A DNA stretch of 25,563 bases from Bacteroidales bacterium (lineage in GTDB: Bacteria; Bacteroidota; Bacteroidia; Bacteroidales; F082): contig JASBYY010000042.1 of NCBI GenBank assembly GCA_029983675.1, positions 1-25,563 of the forward strand. Direction: 5' to 3'. A program made the position numbers and the translations under genes. The notes beneath the pieces were generated by a model. That model did no database searches and was not told where the DNA came from. It saw nothing but the letters and a program-made list of their open reading frames with translations. Positions 23,894 through 25,563 of the stretch are shown one piece after another; positions within the stretch are counted from its first letter, which is position 1, and each line of letters starts with the position of its first letter.

Positions 23894-24475
23894 ATGAACA
23901 AAGCACTTATCGTAATCGCAATTTTTGTTGCAAGCATTGCAACGTCATGTGGAAACTGCAAAGTCAAAGACCAGAACGAAGCAGAAGAAACAACCGAGGC
24001 TGTTGCCGTTGACACTTCCAACATTGTGAACCTTTCGTTTGTGGACGCGAGAGGCAACAATATTGATGTGATCTTCGATAACAACAAAGACGTTGCCATC
24101 CTGAATTACTTGGGTGAGGAGGCTGTTTTGGCATCCCAGAGATCCGCATCGGGTTTTTGGTATTCTGATGAAGACTATGAAGTGCGAGGGAAAGGCAATG
24201 ATATTGTTATTTCCAAGGCTGGACAAGTGATTTATGAACATGAAGATGAGAAGGTTACCTTGCAGGCAAAGAACGGAAAAGGTGATGTCCTCGACATGGA
24301 GTTTAACAATACCACAGGTGAAGCCAAGGTTTATTTGAACGGTGGCGGCCAAATCGATTTGAAGGCCATGAATGCCGCATCGGGCATCTGGTACACCAAC
24401 GACAACTATGAACTATTGGGAAAAGGTGAGCACTATCAACTGAAAAAAGACGGTACGGTCGTTTTTGAAAACTGA
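23894..24475 (+). CDS. Lipoprotein with two MliC-like repeats (putative lysozyme inhibitor)
   Basis: 193 aa. The lipoprotein signal peptide (MNKALIVIAIFVASIATSC) would be cleaved before C19. After an acidic linker come two tandem repeats of about 74 residues (44-117 and 120-193). Each runs from a beta-rich start (VNLSFVDARGN / VTLQAKNGKGD) to the diagnostic end: SASGFWYSDEDYEVRGKG in the first and AASGIWYTNDNYELLGKG in the second. The (S/A)ASGxxYxxxxxxLxGKG block is that of MliC/PliC, membrane-anchored inhibitors of c-type lysozyme. It is probably outer-membrane anchored. Inhibitory activity is inferred from family resemblance, and the tandem arrangement is unusual. A strong terminator follows. 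Confidence 0.8.
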   Translation: MNKALIVIAIFVASIATSCGNCKVKDQNEAEETTEAVAVDTSNIVNLSFVDARGNNIDVIFDNNKDVAILNYLGEEAVLASQRSASGFWYSDEDYEVRGKGNDIVISKAGQVIYEHEDEKVTLQAKNGKGDVLDMEFNNTTGEAKVYLNGGGQIDLKAMNAASGIWYTNDNYELLGKGEHYQLKKDGTVVFEN

Positions 24476-24507
24476 TTCCCGTTGTAGTCGACTGTGGAGG
24501 ATTCCAC

Positions 24508-24553
24508 AAAAAAATCCACACTTTGGACAAGGTCTGAAGTGTGGATTTTTTTT
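24508..24553 (+). terminator. Terminator after the MliC-like lipoprotein
   Basis: A perfect 13-bp stem (24511-24523 with 24537-24549) with a 13-nt loop is followed by T-rich sequence to 24553. An A-tract lies on the other side (24508-24514), so it could work in both directions. It starts 33 nt after the stop codon. Confidence 0.88.
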
Positions 24554-24699
24554 ATTGTCCTTGAAAAACTGACTTGGAGAATGTTTTTGTTTGCAAGGTG
24601 AGGCGCAACAGACGACGTGTATGAAACGTTCGGCATTTCGAAGCGATTAGCAGTGATATTGTTTTTTTGATTTATGCGGAATAGATGTGTAATACATGT

Positions 24700-24726
24700 G
24701 ATCTCAAGTGTTTTACATTTGAGGTC
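24700..24726. terminator. Weak hairpin at the end of the interrupted gene
   Basis: An 11-bp stem with two G-U pairs (24700-24710 with 24716-24726) and a 5-nt loop lies 27 nt beyond the stop codon of the interrupted minus-strand gene. No good T-tract follows it on the minus strand, so termination is uncertain. Confidence 0.35.
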
Positions 24727-24753
24727 AATGTTCAATTTTTATCCTTCTTGCTA

Positions 24754-24889
24754 TTATTCTTCTCCCAAATAGTCACCATAAAGTTTTTTAAGTTTATCAA
24801 TAGGCTGAAGTTTAAGATTTATACTACCATCAGAATTAATCCAACCGCCATAAACATACTTCTGATTGGCTTTTAATTTTATATTATTG
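24754..24889 (-). pseudogene. C-terminal remnant of a gene cut by the insertion sequence
   Basis: Outside the insertion sequence the minus strand reads about 44 codons to a TAA stop: it begins NNIKLKANQKYVYGGWINSD and ends DKLKKLYGDYLGEE. The composition is natural for a protein, with lysine/tyrosine-rich repeats of the YVYGGWI type. The frame continues rightwards into the insertion sequence up to 24999, but that part is IS end sequence and would be an accidental fusion. The remaining 5' part of the gene is expected beyond the right end of the IS, outside the window. No family is recognised. Confidence 0.5.
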
Positions 24890-24922
24890 CTGTCCGGTAA
24901 AACTTTTGGACTGTAAAAAATC

Positions 24923-24954
24923 AGGGCTGACACTTCTGACGAGGTATCAGCCCT
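24923..24954 (+). terminator. Hairpin just inside the IS end
   Basis: AGGGCTGA (24923-24930) pairs with TCAGCCCT (24947-24954). After one mismatch, five further pairs (24932-24936 with 24941-24945) close a TGAC loop. TTTT (24954-24957) follows. It lies upstream of the transposase promoter, where it would stop transcripts entering from outside. Confidence 0.55.
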
Positions 24955-24960
24955 TTTGGT

Positions 24961-24968
24961 TATCTTTG
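24961..24968 (+). promoter_or_regulatory. Promoter -7 element for the transposase
   Basis: TATCTTTG matches TAnnTTTG and lies 23 nt before the transposase ATG at 24992, giving a very short leader. Confidence 0.5.
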
Positions 24969-24991
24969 TTTTTGTAGAAAAAATTATAACC

Positions 24992-25563
24992 ATGGGCAAA
25001 GATAGTCATTTTACCGGACAGCCGGTCTATAGTCAGGTCTTAAAGTTGCTTGATAAAGATAATATTCTTCAAATCAGCCGTGATACGCAAGGAAGTGAGG
25101 CTTATGTGAAGCGTTTTGACGGCTATACGCATCTTGTCGTGATGCTGTATGGTGTCTTGAAACACTTTGATTCTCTTCGTGAACTAGAGATAGGCATGAA
25201 GGCAGAAGCACACAAGCTCCGCCATCTCGGGTTAGACTACCTGGTCAGGCGAAGTACGCTTGCAGAGGCTAATATCCGCCGTCCGCAAGCGTTCTTTGCA
25301 GGCGTGTATTCCTATCTCTTGGAGAAGTATGCCAGGTTTTTAGCGGACAGCCGCCCTCCCAAGAGCTATAAGGGGCAGACGCATGAGCCCAAAGACTGGG
25401 AGAAGCTGCTCTATATGATGGACTCCACCACGATCTCCCTCTTTGACAACATACTCAAAGGCGTCGGCAGACACCCCAAGGCGGGCAAGAAGCCTCGCCG
25501 GGCGGGCCATTTGAAAATGAAAGTGATCGATGATTTAAGGAAAGAAACCATCAACAAAGTGGT
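24992..25563 (+). CDS. IS4-family transposase, N-terminal part (runs off the window)
   Basis: 190 codons are present, open to the window edge. The N-terminal region (GQPVYSQVLKLLDKD...YVKRFDGYTHLVVMLYGVLKHFDSLRE) is of the DUF4372 type found at the start of many Bacteroidetes IS4 transposases. LRHLGLDYLVRRSTLAEANIRR is the usual DNA-binding-side motif. LLYMMDSTTISLF supplies the first catalytic Asp of the DDE triad at D144. The remaining D and E lie beyond the window. There is no disruption in the visible part, so the element may be active. Confidence 0.92.
   Translation, partial: MGKDSHFTGQPVYSQVLKLLDKDNILQISRDTQGSEAYVKRFDGYTHLVVMLYGVLKHFDSLRELEIGMKAEAHKLRHLGLDYLVRRSTLAEANIRRPQAFFAGVYSYLLEKYARFLADSRPPKSYKGQTHEPKDWEKLLYMMDSTTISLFDNILKGVGRHPKAGKKPRRAGHLKMKVIDDLRKETINKV

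Larger units (their letters stand above)
24889..25022. repeat. 14-bp perfect inverted repeat linking the IS end and the transposase 5' region
   Basis: GCTGTCCGGTAAAA at 24889-24902 is the exact reverse complement of 25009-25022, which lies in codons 6-11 of the transposase gene. The arms are 106 bp apart, with the hairpin, promoter and start codon between them. Confidence 0.8.
24889..25563 (+). mobile_element. Left part of an IS4-type insertion sequence
   Basis: The element appears to start near 24889, where GCTGTCCGGTAAAA marks a break in the minus-strand frame. The end region carries a terminator-like hairpin (24923-24954), a promoter element (24961-24968) and the transposase gene from 24992. 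The exact boundary and target duplication cannot be settled because the right end lies outside the window. Confidence 0.6.

Noticed and set aside
24754..24999. An intact 81-aa minus-strand gene
   Set aside because: Its first 37 codons come from the IS end, including the hairpin and promoter, so the full frame is an accidental fusion with an older gene end.
1..25563. CRISPR arrays, tRNA or rRNA genes, phage or plasmid genes
   Set aside because: No regularly spaced direct repeats, cloverleaf sequences, rRNA segments or phage/plasmid signature proteins were seen. The four-helix-bundle gene is not inside an rRNA gene.

Overview
The window looks like a chromosomal segment of an anaerobic member of the Bacteroidales. 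The evidence is promoters of the TAnnTTTG type, AT-rich leaders mostly without Shine-Dalgarno sequences, a small DUF4834-like protein, a Bacteroidetes-type YfhO protein, and a succinate-to-4-hydroxybutyrate operon in the order I recall from Porphyromonas gingivalis. The species cannot be fixed from the sequence alone.

Layout. (1) 1-434 is non-coding. It carries three copies of a small palindromic repeat and the terminator of the leftward operon. (2) 435-6006, minus strand, is a tightly packed operon: abfD (4-hydroxybutyryl-CoA dehydratase), a NifU-like iron-sulfur scaffold domain, cat2/abfT (4-hydroxybutyrate CoA-transferase), 4hbD (4-hydroxybutyrate dehydrogenase) and sucD (CoA-dependent succinate semialdehyde dehydrogenase). 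Together they convert succinyl-CoA to crotonyl-CoA, the entry to butyrate. (3) 6007-6420 is its leader. It holds a clear minus-strand cobalamin riboswitch behind a TAnnTTTG promoter. (4) 6567-7622, plus strand: a Bcp/PrxQ peroxiredoxin and a small methyltransferase. (5) 7637-7838 is a fold-back, MITE-like element with 16-bp perfect terminal inverted repeats. (6) 7845-13091, minus strand: DUF4834-like protein, YfhO-family membrane protein and two GT4 glycosyltransferases. Diverging from it, 13212-16876 on the plus strand encodes hddA, hddC, a third GT4 enzyme and a methyltransferase. Both arms look like surface glycan synthesis. (7) 17010-23488, minus strand, is housekeeping: rpmH (too short for ordinary ORF calling), pepD, an MsbA-like ABC exporter with a small overlapping upstream gene, a four-helix-bundle (23S IVS-type) protein and purB. 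(8) 23894-24475, plus strand, is a lipoprotein with two MliC-like repeats. (9) 24889 to the end is the left part of an IS4-type insertion sequence. It appears to have cut a minus-strand gene whose last 44 codons remain at 24754-24889.

The most interesting observation is the cobalamin riboswitch in front of the 4-hydroxybutyrate operon. None of the five enzymes is known to use B12. Their substrate succinyl-CoA, however, is also the substrate of B12-dependent methylmalonyl-CoA mutase in the propionate pathway. A B12-repressed 4-hydroxybutyrate route would act as a branch switch: propionate when B12 is available, butyrate when it is not. This logic is inferred. The riboswitch and the operon order are directly visible.
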